64,000 bases of DNA from Eremochloa ophiuroides (lineage: Eukaryota > Streptophyta > Magnoliopsida > Poales > Poaceae): positions 70,586,657 through 70,650,656 of the forward strand of contig JAHLJS010000002.1 of assembly GCA_038502445.1 (NCBI GenBank), given 5' to 3'. Under the pieces are notes generated by a model. That model was not told the origin of the DNA. It was given only the letters and a program-made list of their open reading frames with translations, and did no database searches. The position numbers and the translations under genes are program-made. Below, one piece after another: positions 24,990 to 35,360 of the stretch (positions are counted from its first letter, which is position 1; every line of letters begins with the position of its first letter).

Positions 24990-25400
24990 CTTCTTCTTTT
25001 TGCTCAAAATCGAGGTTTGCCCTTGGTAGAGCGGCGATACGAGACATGGGTAAGAATGCAATATAAAACTTGATCTTAAGTTCATCCTATTCTCCATTAA
25101 CACTTCCTACGGCATCAGTGTACCGTTGTTTTGCCTCCCCTTGAGGGAGAACAGAAACAACTTCCACTTAAGAATTTCTTGTGTCATGCCAGGAATTCTT
25201 AGGCATGAACACAATTCCTTGAATTTTTGCATGTGGTCAAAAGAATGTTCATTGTCGTGACCAAAGAAGGGTTTTGTCCGAACCATAGCTTTGAATCTTG
25301 GGTGGAGTTCATAACTGGAAGAAATTTTGGTTTCGAAAAAGAATGTGGTTCAAAGAACTCCCGCTTTGAAGCAGAAGAATTTTGAATTTGGAGCTGGCTT
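24990..25400 (-). pseudogene. Athila-like gag remnant
   Basis: Conceptual minus-strand translation shows the recurring grass Athila-like Gag block: YELHPRFKAMVR, a KFKELCSCLRIPGMTQEI segment and LKWKLFLFSLKGR. No ATG-to-stop frame covers it, and frameshifts are evident. The rest of 24153-25549 has no recognisable gene. Confidence 0.65.
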
Positions 25401-25524
25401 CATGGTGAAGGGATCAAATAAAAAGGAATATTTTGGTTTTATAAAAAGAAGAGATAAAAGATTTTTTTGATAAAACACAAGGATACACCGGTGAACTAGG
25501 TTCAAAGATAAATACGACAACCGT

Positions 25525-25542
25525 TCCCCGGCAATGGCGCCA
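25525..25542 (-). other. PBS, tRNA-Asp type
   Basis: TGGCGCCATTGCCGGGGA on the minus strand, one mismatch from the tRNA-Asp complement TGGCGCCGTTGCCGGGGA, 7 bp inside the LTR end. Confidence 0.85.
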
Positions 25543-25549
25543 GAAAGCT

Positions 25550-26858
25550 TGTTGGCGCTTCTTAGCGTCAGCAGAAAAGTCCGCAAGCGCACGGAAGTAC
25601 CGTTCTAGCGTTCACCCGGAAGTATTCAGGGTATCGTAATTTCCTAGAGGAACGGTCTTTGTACTTAGTCTCTTAAACTAGTTTACTCAGAAGAGATGGA
25701 AGGGATAGCTTGGGTAGACTTGGTTCTTCTAAGGTCAAACGCATATAAGCTATGGAAACTTCCCCACTACTTGCTTGCTTCAGGCCCACTGATGCACCTG
25801 GTCTGCCAGGCGATACCAGTATCAGCGCTATTCCGTGTCTGTAAGTGGGGGGATGCTGGTACGAGTGGACAGAGCTGTCACCACCTGCCACCTACCCCTC
25901 TGCCCGTGGGCGCACGCAACATACGAAGGTAGACTCTGACCTAGACACCACATCTACGAAGGCTACTACTACTCTAGCGGCGTACAGGAACATCCGGCTC
26001 TATCAGGAGTCCTCTTACTAGAGCATCCGTCCAAAGGACGAACCACGATCCTACAAACAAGTAGCTTTATGGAAGTAACATGCTTAATGAATCAAACCAA
26101 AGTTGAACACGGACTTCTTACTTCAAGTAGCAAGATGATCATAGAGGTACAAGTTGGATCGAGAGTCGACAAGCCCGGCACTTCGTCCACCCGGAGGCAG
26201 AACTGCTTCGACTCCGCTCTTTCTCCAGCTCTTGTCCCTCTCTCACTCCCTATACTAAATTAGCTATAAGCTAATTGAATGGAGCTTGCTCTTCCTCTCT
26301 ACATTGTGACCTCTTGTGTTGGTGAATCCATTGATGAATAGGTGTAGAGAGGAGGCCTTCTTTTATAGCTTGAAAGGAGGGGGTTCTATGCAAAAGGATC
26401 ACCCTCACATGGAAAGATCCAAACCGACCTCCAAAGGGTGGTTTCCACTTGCCATCTGTGTTGATCGTAGGTGGGACCGTCCTTGGGGAACCGCCCTACA
26501 ACCGCCAGAAGAAAACTAGGCCCAAGAGGCCCCACCAGGGGTGCGGCCGGTCCCCTGGCTGGGCCATCTAGCCACCGCCTTCGGGTGGTCGGTTGCTCCC
26601 TGGGTTTGGACCTCTCCCGTGGTTACGAATGGATCCAGTTTAGTGTTGAGGTGGGCTTTCTTGTTTTACTTGGTTTGCGCCTTTTCTGAATACGCTTCCT
26701 GGAAGTGCGCTTTCTTGTGAATTTTATGCATTTCCACGTGTCAGACCTGCATGTCAGATACACAACAAAACTCGTGGAAATATTAGATAAAAGCCCTACC
26801 TTCTATTTGTTTTAGTATTAAAATGATGTTGTATTTTAGTTGCTAAGGACCGCCAACA
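25550..26858 (-). repeat. 5' LTR of the nested element (1309 bp)
   Basis: Plus-coordinate ends TGTTGGCGC and CCGCCAACA. Carries the conserved GACAG(A/G)GCTGTCACCACC block at 25867-25889 and a minus-strand TATA box (CTATAAAAG) at about 26360-26368. Confidence 0.9.
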
Positions 26859-26863
26859 GCTAC
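26859..26863. repeat. Target-site duplication GCTAC (right)
   Basis: Right partner of 23185-23189. Confidence 0.93.
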
Positions 26864-27762
26864 TAAGAAGATAGGGTTGTTATTATGTTAGCATAGATCA
26901 TATTCTATACCAGCATGGCTTAAGTCCAAGTAACATGCAGCAGAAGATAAAGTGAATGAATCATTAAAACTCACAGTTCTTCCATAATGAATGAGCTATG
27001 TCTTCCTCTGCAAAGTTATTGAAGTTCAGCATGTGCCCTGTCTCATCTCCGATTTGAATTCACCTAATGACTTACCCAGATTAATTGTGAAAGTTTCCAG
27101 CAGGGGTTAATCCAACAAAATATCCAATGTCTAATACAGCATACGAGCGGCTCGAAAATCAACCTAGCCACCACGTCTAATTTGACTTAGGAAGGCAATT
27201 TCTCCTAAGCACCACGCTTAATTCAAAAAGCCTTTTGAAAATAAGATCACCACTCCTAAACTAAACACCGTGCTTCATTTTAAGAGATGTATGAAAGTAC
27301 TTCAAAGCCTAACCATATACAATAGCAAATAAAGGTAGCATGAAAGTATTATAGAGTGTTATTCAAACAGAGATGAAAGAGCATGATTATTAATTAACAA
27401 CTTGAACATGAATTAAAAGGGTAGAGACAACCAATATTAGCAACATAAGATTCTCTAAATAAGCCCATTCCCCAAAGATTGAATTTTGAAAGGTAAATTT
27501 AAGTTTGGATGGATTAATGTTGCATGATGATTGGCTGGACATACCTGATGATGTCATCCTTCTACTTCAAGCCTGGAATGGTTAGTGACAAAAATATCCG
27601 AGGGAATATTTTCATAATTATAATTCTATGCTTAATTCACAAGGATATTGTAGCAAAAGGCACAAGCTCATGTTATTTTTCAAAAGTGATTATTTTAGGA
27701 CACAAAGTCGTTCTTGGGAATCCTTCTAATTATTGTACATTGAGTTCATGGGGTGGTTTCCT

Positions 27763-29500
27763 CTAGAACACCAGCCTTTGTGCACTTATCTCAAGATTAC
27801 AACGAGATCTACAATATTTATGATAAACATATGCATCTACAACCATCCTTTTAATAAATTTATGAACAGGTAGAATGAGGGGGTTGAAAATCTCGTGTGC
27901 GATAATGTTAGAGAGACCAATTAATCCAGGAGATTTCTCATATGAGCATGGATTCGATGAGGTGTTAATGAAATAATTCCTATGCTCATCGATATGATCT
28001 CCCTTTTCAAACTCCAAGGGTGTTTCTTCATGGATGTCTATAGGCAAAAGGTTTGTCTCTATCATTTCATGTCTGCGACATTCATTGGATATTTTATTTT
28101 CTAAGATTTCCCATGGATTGGTGTCTCTAAGTTTGGTCTCTTCTAAGGCTTTCTCTAAACTTGGATGAGTTATGTTTACTACAGAAATTGATTTAAGCTC
28201 ACCATTTGAATCTAGACCAAGTTTAGAAGCTAGTACTAAGGCTTCGTCCTCTTCCATCCATTCTTTGACAATAGTGTATGTGTTTCTAGTATGTTCTATG
28301 CATTTCTACCATTGTCGTAGCTCTTCTTGGTCATTCCAAAAATCTTCATGTCTCCTACACTTTGGATATCTTAGTGGGATCCTAGGGTCACTATGAGACT
28401 TAGGAGAGAGAGCAGAAGAAGGATCATCAGGGTCAAGGATGGGTTTAGAGATGGGTTCAGATCAGACATTTAATGTGAGCATAGAAGGGGAGAAGATAGG
28501 ATTGATTTCTAAGTGGCTTGGCTCTCCTTCAATGGCATCACTAGACATGCCATCCTTGTATTCTTCCCAATGTCTTTCAGGGGGAAAGGAAGTTGATGAT
28601 ATTTTTTTCCAAGATGCTCTTCTAAGAAGATCTGATGTACATTGATTTACGAGCATCTTAGCTAATTGGAAGTCTAAATTATCAAAGTGGCGTTTCGGTG
28701 GTTTAGGATTGACAGCTAAATCTTGGGATTGGAGTGGTTGTGTTTTAGCTACCAAAACTTCCTCTGTTTGTTCAGGGTATGATTCCTTCTCTTCCTCGGG
28801 GAGCTCGGAATTAGCTAGAGCAACCTTTTCGAGCATAGCCCTAGCTTTACTTATAGGCAAATAAGGAGGAAAGGCCCCTCCAGAGGATAAATCAAGGGAT
28901 TTCCTAGAGTTCTTGGTAAGACCCAAATAGAAATGTTGAATAAACATGGGGTCTGGAAAACCAAGGTCAGGGTCAGATGTAACAAGTTCATTAAAACGAT
29001 CCCATGATGTACTAAGAGATTCTTGTTCTAGTTGCCTAAAAGTTAGAACCTCTTTTCGAAGGTCAACTACTCTATGGATGGGAAAGAAATATAAACAAAA
29101 TTCAAAGCACAAAGTTTCCCAATCCCTCGCATACTTCCTACGGCTCGATTATACAAACGTTTAGCTCTTCCGGTCAAAGAGAACGGAAAAAGCTTCCATC
29201 TTAAGGTCTTATTAGACATGCCAGCAATGTGCAAGCATGCACAAGTCTACTCGAACTCTCATAGGTGTAAGTATGGATTTTCATTACCTTCTCCCGAGAA
29301 GGGTTTATCCCGAATTATATTAATTAGACATGGGCGCAGCTCATAGCCAGGTGCTATGATAGGCTCTACAGATTTTGGTGGCTCAAAGCTTTTGTGCATG
29401 CCAAAAAGACAGATAGGCGTGGAATTTAAAGTATCCATAAACATAAAATGATGAAAAGGTAGGGATAAAATAAAAAAGATAAAAGTATAATACAAGATTA
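27763..29500 (-). pseudogene. Decayed gag of the Athila-like element
   Basis: Gag forms the virus-like particle that packages retrotransposon RNA. Minus-strand frames give PGYELRPCLINIIRDKPFSGEG (about 29400-29320) and a segment with LRWKLFPFSLTGRAKRLYN in another frame. A 216-codon frame (29112-28462) follows with RQLEQESLSTSWDRFNELV and FIQHFYLGLTKNSRKSLDL, the hallmark of grass Athila-like Gag. At least one frameshift and one stop separate the pieces. A further frame (28257-27763, 164 codons) continues in the same direction; I do not recognise it. No pol follows. Confidence 0.75.
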
Positions 29501-29530
29501 AGCTAAACTAAGTCAAAATCATCAAACCGT

Positions 29531-29548
29531 TTCCCGACAACGGCGCCA
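29531..29548 (-). other. PBS, tRNA-Asp type
   Basis: TGGCGCCGTTGTCGGGAA on minus, two mismatches from the tRNA-Asp complement, 8 bp from the LTR end at 29557. Confidence 0.82.
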
Positions 29549-29556
29549 AAAATGCT

Positions 29557-30847
29557 TGTTAGTATAAATTAACTGCACTACATTAAATATTATTATTATA
29601 AGATTATCCACAAGCGCACAGATAATATACCGCTGCCACATTTTACCCACAGGGAACAGTAGGTGATAATGACTAAGCCGATGAACTTAACCCTACAATT
29701 AGGCTAGATAATATTAAGAAAGAGGAAATAGCTATTGACTATCTAGTTCTAACAACCGGTAAGCTTTGTATAATACCGTTCTAACTGCGCAGTAACTTAA
29801 ATAAGAGCAGAAATCAGAGTTCTCTCCTATCAAGCACCTATACACCTACCAATCCTATCAACGGGAAGTGGACTACAGAGGAATCAACGTAGCTGTCACT
29901 TACGCGAACTACCACTATCCGGCTAATTAGGGGGCATTCACAAGTAAACCAAGCCTTGGCACCATGCCTACACTACGAAATACTACTTCAACCTATAGCA
30001 TCCTAAAGATCAAATCACTCAATATGAGTTGCAAACTTAAGAACAAATAAGAACAACTACTTATTTGAATTAGAATGTTGAATACAAAAGTACCTCAGAA
30101 CACAGCTCCGGGCGAGGAAGCTCAATCCAGAAGAATACATCCACGAAGAAGCACCAACAGGCTGGAACTCCTCTAGAATCTCTACTCTCCTACTCTATCT
30201 CTCTAATCTCTAAATAAGACTAGATCTAGATGAACTAGTCTCTCCTAACTGCTACAACTAGATGAACTAGAACTAGAACTAGATCAACTAGAGGGACCCT
30301 AACCCTAATTTATGTCAAGAATATGAAGCACCAAGGTGTAGAATGCCTCTAGGAAGGGCCTTGGGGTATCATTATGTAGGCCGAGGTGGAGTAGGGGGCA
30401 AGGAACCACCATGTCATTGATCCGCGTCTCATGTTATGTGCACCGTCGGATCAAACCGACCTTAAATCGACGTAGGGATGCTTTACTTGGGTGCCAAGGA
30501 AGCGTGAGAGGAACATTCTAGAAGGCGGGGCCCGGATTCCAACAGGGGCACCGGCCAGCCCCACACTAGGGCCGGCCGGCCCCACCTGGTTAGGTCTGGG
30601 GCCCCGGCTGCTTCGGGTGTCTTCTAGATGCTTCCCACGTTCTGATAACGATGTTGCCTTCACGGATAAGTTTCGTGATATTTAAGCACTTTAATCCCTC
30701 TTTTATGCTTTTCTGGAATCACCCCTGGAAAATACAGAACATGCAAAACTCATGGAAATTGTCAGTTAAAACCCTAGACTAGTGTGTTTTTATGTATCCT
30801 TTTGTGTCTAAAGTTCTAATAAAAGTTGACATTATCCACTGTCAACA
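29557..30847 (-). repeat. 5' LTR (1291 bp)
   Basis: Plus-coordinate ends TGTTAGTATAAATT and CACTGTCAACA. The part nearest the promoter end matches 19035-19584. It lacks a clear TATA box. GATAG follows at 30848; no matching left TSD was found because the 3' LTR is cut. Confidence 0.85.
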
Positions 30848-31330
30848 GATAGTTCAGAGGAGTAAAGTAAGAAACATAGGAGTCCTATACTCACTCGTTG
30901 TCCTCCCACCTAGCTATACTCTACTGGTTATATTTAGTTATCCTAGACCTTGTCTTGTCTCTTTGTCATTATCTTACCTCTATATCGATTTACCCCCCTA
31001 TCACTAGTTGGTTGCTAATTTGCAACAGACTTCAGGATCTCTCTTTTGTTAACATTCCTAGCTCCGCTTTCCCTTGGGATAAAATAAATAACGATACCTT
31101 GGAATACTCCTGAGTGATGTGCTACAGCGGTATATTTTGTGCGCTTGCGGAATTATCCAATAGACATAAGAAATACCCCCAGGCACTTCTGGCGCCGTTA
31201 TCAGAGCTAGCCTAACACCCTGTCTCTGGTGATTGCACTACGAAGTGTCAACAAGATGCCACTGTTGCCACCAAATGTTGAAGGATGCATGAGTAAAGCA
31301 TACTATTGACCAGTTTGGGGGATAGGTCGA
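30848..31330 (+). mobile_element. 5' LTR end and PBS of a plus-strand Athila-like element
   Basis: Holds the LTR-end signature (ATACCTTGGAATACTCC, then CGGTATATTTTGTGCGCTTGCGGA) and ends near 31185. A PBS-like TGGCGCCGTTATCAGAGC follows at 31190-31207, matching the tRNA-Asp complement only in its first half. The 5' part of the LTR is missing (cut by the element ending at 30847). The inside, 31208-31330, has no recognisable gene. Confidence 0.6.
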
Positions 31331-31853
31331 AAGAGGCTAGAGGGGTTGAATAGCCTATTTAAAACTTCTACAAAGAACACTTGACCAAAGAGTTAGAATA
31401 ACAAATGGCGAAGCGAACTATGCACAAGCCTACTCAAAATGCAAGCCTTCCTAATTGTTCTAGCTAAGTCTCTAAGTTCACACACAAGCTAACCTAGGTT
31501 GCAACTACTTTTTTCCTAGGTGAACAAGCAAACTACAAGAACTACAACTACACAAGTAAAGTGCTCAGGGTAAAGAGAGGAGTGTAGTTGTGTTATACCT
31601 CCGAGTAGAGTAGCTAGCCAATCACCAATAAGAATACCAATTCACGCGAAGATGATGGTCACAATGAAATTCAATCAACACATGGGAGACAAAGAATTTA
31701 TCCCGAGGTTCACGTGCTTACCGGCACGCTAGTCCCTGTTGTGCCGACCACTACTCGGTGGTTCGGTGGCTAATTGACAACCAATGTCAAGCTCAACCAA
31801 TGAGCGCCACTAGAACCTACCACGAGCAAGGTAACTCAATGACACGAGCAATC
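31331..31853. repeat. Two-copy repeat, copy 1
   Basis: From AGGCTAGAGGGG to the insertion point at 31853. It matches 35361-35771 over about 410 bp, roughly 93% by eye. The opening phrase resembles LTRs of grass Copia elements, but I could not define LTR ends. It is cut on the right by an LTR with left TSD CAATC. Confidence 0.6.
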
Positions 31854-32075
31854 TGTTGACGGTCGTTAAACTCTTAATATAGCCATCAACTATTGGATAA
31901 AAGATATAAAATAAATTGCAAACAATAGTTATAGGGTTTGAGACTAATGAGTTCCACGAGTTTTGCTGTTCTCCTCTGTTTTGCAGGCATATTTAAAATT
32001 GGACCAAATAAAAGTATCTCAAAAGGTGAATTAGAGTACACCATTGTGTAGAGCTCATCGCGCTAATCGAAACGG

Positions 32076-32080
32076 ATATA
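32076..32080. repeat. Target-site duplication ATATA (left)
   Basis: Pairs with ATATA at 33880-33884. Confidence 0.9.
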
Positions 32081-32224
32081 TGTTGGCATTTCTTAATGTC
32101 GTTACAAAAGATAGACTAAAAGTCCATCCCCGGCAACGGTGTCAGAAATGATTGTTGGCATTTCTTAACGTTGTTACAAAAGATAGACTAAAAGTCCATC
32201 CCCAGCAACGGCGCCAGAAATGCT
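32081..32224 (-). repeat. Tandem 72-bp LTR-end/PBS modules (2)
   Basis: Units 32081-32152 and 32153-32224. PBS copies lie at 32127-32144 (two mismatches in the GGCGCC part) and 32199-32216 (GGCGCC intact). Units differ from each other at only a few bases. Confidence 0.92.
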
Positions 32225-33424
32225 TGTTGGCATTCCCAACCACCATTACTTCAGAAAGGTAATCCTTGGCCCTTAGTGGCGCCGGCCTAGATAATGCAGT
32301 CTGGTAATAGCAGTTAGAAGTGCCAGATTGGCCTTCCTAACCATCATTACTTACGATATGCAAAACTGTGGCACGGCGCCGTGGGGTGCACAAGAATTAC
32401 AACCCTTAAGTAATGGTACTTAGGTACGCCAATCGATAGCTCAGTAAGGAATAAGACTACTCTGCAAGTGCACAGAACTATCATTGTAGCATTTCAACCC
32501 GTGAGTATTCAAGGGTGTCATATTTATAATTTCCCGTAGGAGGGCATGATGAATTCCATCTAGCTTTTGGTATAAACATGATCACTTATTGGATGCATAG
32601 GTAGGCATAGCATAGGCAGGAGTTAAAACATGTTTATAAGATAGTGGACACACACATCGGAGCAACCTCAAGGATAAAAATATAAAATAAAGAATAAATA
32701 ATAACTACGAGAGCAGGCATTGGTCATATACTGCTATGCAATGAATAGTAATTACATCGAATTAATGAGACTAGGATCAGGACTAAGTCTGGGATGATAG
32801 GGAGATCCCCGCAGCTGGTCTGCCAGCCGATAGAGACTTTACGAACTCCTACTCAATACCCGAACGTGGGGAAATGCTAGGGATGGACAGGGCTGTCACC
32901 ACCTGCCCACCTACCCCTCTGCCCGTGGGGTACTGACATATCCGCTGATTCCCGCATACCCGAGCACCACGCCCGTGTAATTGGAAACAACTCCTAGCCC
33001 CCCGGGACCCCAACCCTTCGGATTGACAGGCTCGGCTAGGAGCAACCATGACAGCACAACAAATTATTATCCCATCCTTAGTTCTTCCACTATTCATACT
33101 AATTTGATGAACGATGAAGAACTTTGATGAACATATCAAGAACATAACGCATAGACTATGAACTAGTTTACATGTTATGATCATAATATGGACAAGACTA
33201 TACTCTAATTCAGATGCATTGCTATATAAATAAGATAAGAGCTTGCTCATAGAGGAGAACCGATGTGTATTCATACCAAGATGTTCTTGATTCCTCCAAG
33301 GAGACAAGCTCTCCTTGATAGCTTTGCCTTGCTCTACTACTACTACTAAACTAGAGAACAAGTAAGAAATGTGAGGTGTAGTGCTCCAAATGTTGGTGTG
33401 TATTTTGGAGGGGGTGAAGCACAT

Positions 33425-33434
33425 CTATTTATAG
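33425..33434 (-). promoter_or_regulatory. TATA box of the solo LTR
   Basis: CTATAAATAG on the minus strand. Confidence 0.5.
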
Positions 33435-33879
33435 TTGATCAAGGGGGTTTTGGGCGTTCTAAGTATGGTAGGAGGTGAAACCGCCATCAGCAAACCGCCT
33501 TGAGCATGTGGCTGAAAATTGGGACCGGGAAGTGCCATCTGGGGGGCGGCTACCCCCGGGGGCGGTCGGTCCCTGGGAGGTGGCAACTGGCCACCGCCTT
33601 CGGGTGGTCGGTTGCTTCCTGGGCCTAGACCTCCCCCGCGATTACGGATGGATCCCGTTTGATGCTTTGATGGGCTTTTCTCTTTTATTCTTGATTTGCG
33701 CCTTTTCTGAATGCGTTTCCTGGAAGTGCGCTTTCCTTGATATTTTGATGCATTTCCACGTGCTATCTCTGTAAGTTAGGTGCATAACAAAACTCGTGGA
33801 AAGGTTAGATAAAGCCCTATTCTCTATTTGTTTTAGTATTAAAATGATGTTATATTTATGTTGCTAAGGACCGCCAACA

Positions 33880-33884
33880 ATATA
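33880..33884. repeat. Target-site duplication ATATA (right)
   Basis: Right partner of 32076-32080; the interrupted Athila-like LTR resumes after it. Confidence 0.9.
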
Positions 33885-34300
33885 TTGCTTGCTATATTTG
33901 GATTTTGAAAGCAAAAGATATAAATTAGAGAAGAAATATACAGCATAGTACCATGCAGGCCAACCGGGAGCTGACACGTGGCAGCTATTGAGAGGAGCCT
34001 GAAGGCGGTAGTGCAGTTCGCAACATGGCTGGACCGCCCGAATCAGCCAGTTCCACTGCCCGGAAGCTTCCAGATTTCTCCAGAAAAGCCGCAGACGCGT
34101 GGTTTCTTCGGTTTAGCTCCGGTTCGAGGGTCAAACGACCTGTTCTTGACCGGTTTTCTGCGCAGGTTGGTTGGGGACTTCCTTGGCGACGAAGCAACAT
34201 CACCTACCGTCCGTACAAGATCGGTTTGATCCGACGGTGCACGTAAAATGTGACGTGGATCGATGATGTGGCAGTTCCTTCACCCCTACTCTACCCAGGC

Positions 34301-34310
34301 CTATATAAGG
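34301..34310 (+). promoter_or_regulatory. TATA box of the plus-strand Athila-like LTR
   Basis: CTATATAAGG preceded by GC-rich sequence and followed by a C-rich leader; about 780 bp before the LTR end. Confidence 0.65.
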
Positions 34311-35089
34311 ACGCCCCAGGCCCCCTCAGAAGAGGCACCTCTACAAATTCTAGGGTTTTAGACCTTCATAATTTCATCTCCATTGTAGTAGTGTCCCTCT
34401 AGATGATTATCATCTAGTTGTAATTAGAAAATAGGGAGAGAGAAGACGAGAGAGCTACGAGGAAGCCGGATCTGTCGGATCTTCCTCGATTTTGTACTTC
34501 TACAGATCTGGTTCATCTTCAACTAATCTCCAGGTTCTTCAATTACTAATCTGAAGTTCGCAATTACTTAATTGTATTATTTACTTTAAGTTATTTATTA
34601 GATTCTCGCTTGCATCAGGTGCTCTAGTCTTTGCAATGCTAGAGTAGTAATTAATAGATTAGACGTGGTGTTTAGTCTTGCGATTACCTGGAATTGCACC
34701 TAGCCCTACGTATAGTTGTGGTAGCCCCAGGTGGTGACAGCCCTGACGGCCGATGTATTCCACTACGTTCGGGTTAGAGTTTGTAGGACCGTAGTCAAAA
34801 CTTCCTAGTCCCATTCTCATCTCAGTCTAAGGCTAGTGTTTTGATGTCCCGAAATAAATACACTTATAGTAACCTTGATTCCTAGACCATCTAAAGAACT
34901 TAGGAAATCTTTCTCTATCGCCCTACAAAAACATATATATTTATCCTTGGGCGATCTTGAGACCTAATTAGTACACTTTGCGTTCCTTGTGGAAATCGAT
35001 ACCCTGGAATACTCTCGGGTGAAAGCTACGGCGGTATCCGTGCGCTTGCGGATTAATCTGTTTGCGTTAGGAAACATCAACAAGCTTTC

Positions 35090-35107
35090 TGGCACAGTTG
35101 CCGGGGA
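35090..35107 (+). other. PBS, tRNA-Asp type
   Basis: TGGCACAGTTGCCGGGGA, two mismatches from the tRNA-Asp complement, 7 bp after the LTR end at 35082. Confidence 0.82.
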
Positions 35108-35176
35108 ACGATAGCTGTGCTAGTTAAAAACCAAATTTGTCCATCTTTGTTTACCTCCATTTTTTATCTTACCACC

Positions 35177-35360
35177 ATGGATTCAACTCCTATATATAAA
35201 CTTTCCGCTCCAAAGGGCGAGTCACATCCTATACTCATAGATGGCTAGGAGCTTTGCCCTGCTTTCATAGCCATGGTTCAGGAGCAACCTTTCTCTGGAG
35301 AAGATGGTGAAAATTCGTAGATCCACCTACGGGAATTTGAGCAACTGTGTTCGTGCTTGA
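35177..35360 (+). pseudogene. Athila-like gag, N-terminal fragment with two stops
   Basis: ATG at 35177-35179 (ACCACCATGG context). The frame contains FIAMVQEQPFSGEDGENS and then IHLREFEQLCSCL, the family's Gag signature also seen in the two minus-strand elements of this window. TAG stops at 35246-35248 and 35318-35320 break it, and at about 35361 it is cut by the inserted two-copy repeat. The rest of gag is not in the window. Confidence 0.8.

Larger units (their letters stand above)
23190..26858 (-). mobile_element. Nested, internally deleted Athila-like element
   Basis: Two LTRs of one family flank a 1.4-kb inside, and the whole is bounded by the perfect TSD GCTAC. On the minus strand the order is a full 5' LTR (26858-25550), PBS (25525-25542), gag remnants, then a deletion that removed pol, the PPT and the first ~700 bp of the 3' LTR, leaving 24152-23190. 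Because the TSD is intact, the deletion happened after or during insertion and not by LTR recombination. Confidence 0.88.
19035..30847 (-). mobile_element. Athila-like element with gag remnants only, minus strand
   Basis: The 5' LTR (29557-30847) with an adjoining tRNA-Asp-type PBS is on the right. Gag remnants follow leftward, then noncoding DNA, then a PPT (19585-19600) and a shortened 3' LTR (19035-19584). No protease, RT or integrase is recognisable, so this is a non-autonomous derivative or has lost pol by deletion. Another element (23190-26858) is nested in it with a perfect TSD. The long stretch 19601-23184 and 26864-27760 hold AT-rich noncoding DNA with small internal duplications (for example 21429-21510 and 21895-22085) and no gene I can support. 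Confidence 0.72.
32081..33879 (-). mobile_element. Solo LTR carrying two extra LTR-end/PBS modules
   Basis: A 1655-bp LTR (32225-33879; plus ends TGTTGGCATTCCC and CCGCCAACA) is preceded on the left by two 72-bp units, and the whole is bounded by the TSD ATATA. On the minus strand each unit is an 8-bp spacer, an 18-bp tRNA-Asp-type PBS and ~46 bp of LTR-terminus-like sequence ending CCAACA. The LTR holds the conserved GACAGGGCTGTC block at 32885-32907 and a TATA box at 33425-33434. A related structure occurs at 60160. Confidence 0.88.
31854..35360 (+). mobile_element. 5' end of an Athila-like element, plus strand
   Basis: The LTR starts TGTTGACGGTCG at 31854 (left flank CAATC), is split by a solo LTR (32081-33879) and ends AACATCAACA at 35082, giving 1425 bp once the insert is removed. 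PBS at 35090-35107 and gag from 35177 follow. The element is then cut at about 35361 by the second copy of the two-copy repeat. Confidence 0.82.

Noticed and set aside
15208..30847. The idea that 15208-30847 is one element with LTRs at both ends
   Set aside because: The LTR at 15208 and the LTR at 29557-30847 do not align, and the flanks GTAGT and GATAG do not match as a TSD.
31190..31207. Half-matching PBS as evidence for a different tRNA primer
   Set aside because: Only the first 11 bases fit tRNA-Asp; the rest could be decay, so no primer identity is claimed.
32849..33424. 191-codon minus-strand frame in the solo LTR, with a similar piece at 60779-61162
   Set aside because: The shared residues come from the conserved GACAGGGCTGTC block and its surroundings inside LTRs, not from a gene.
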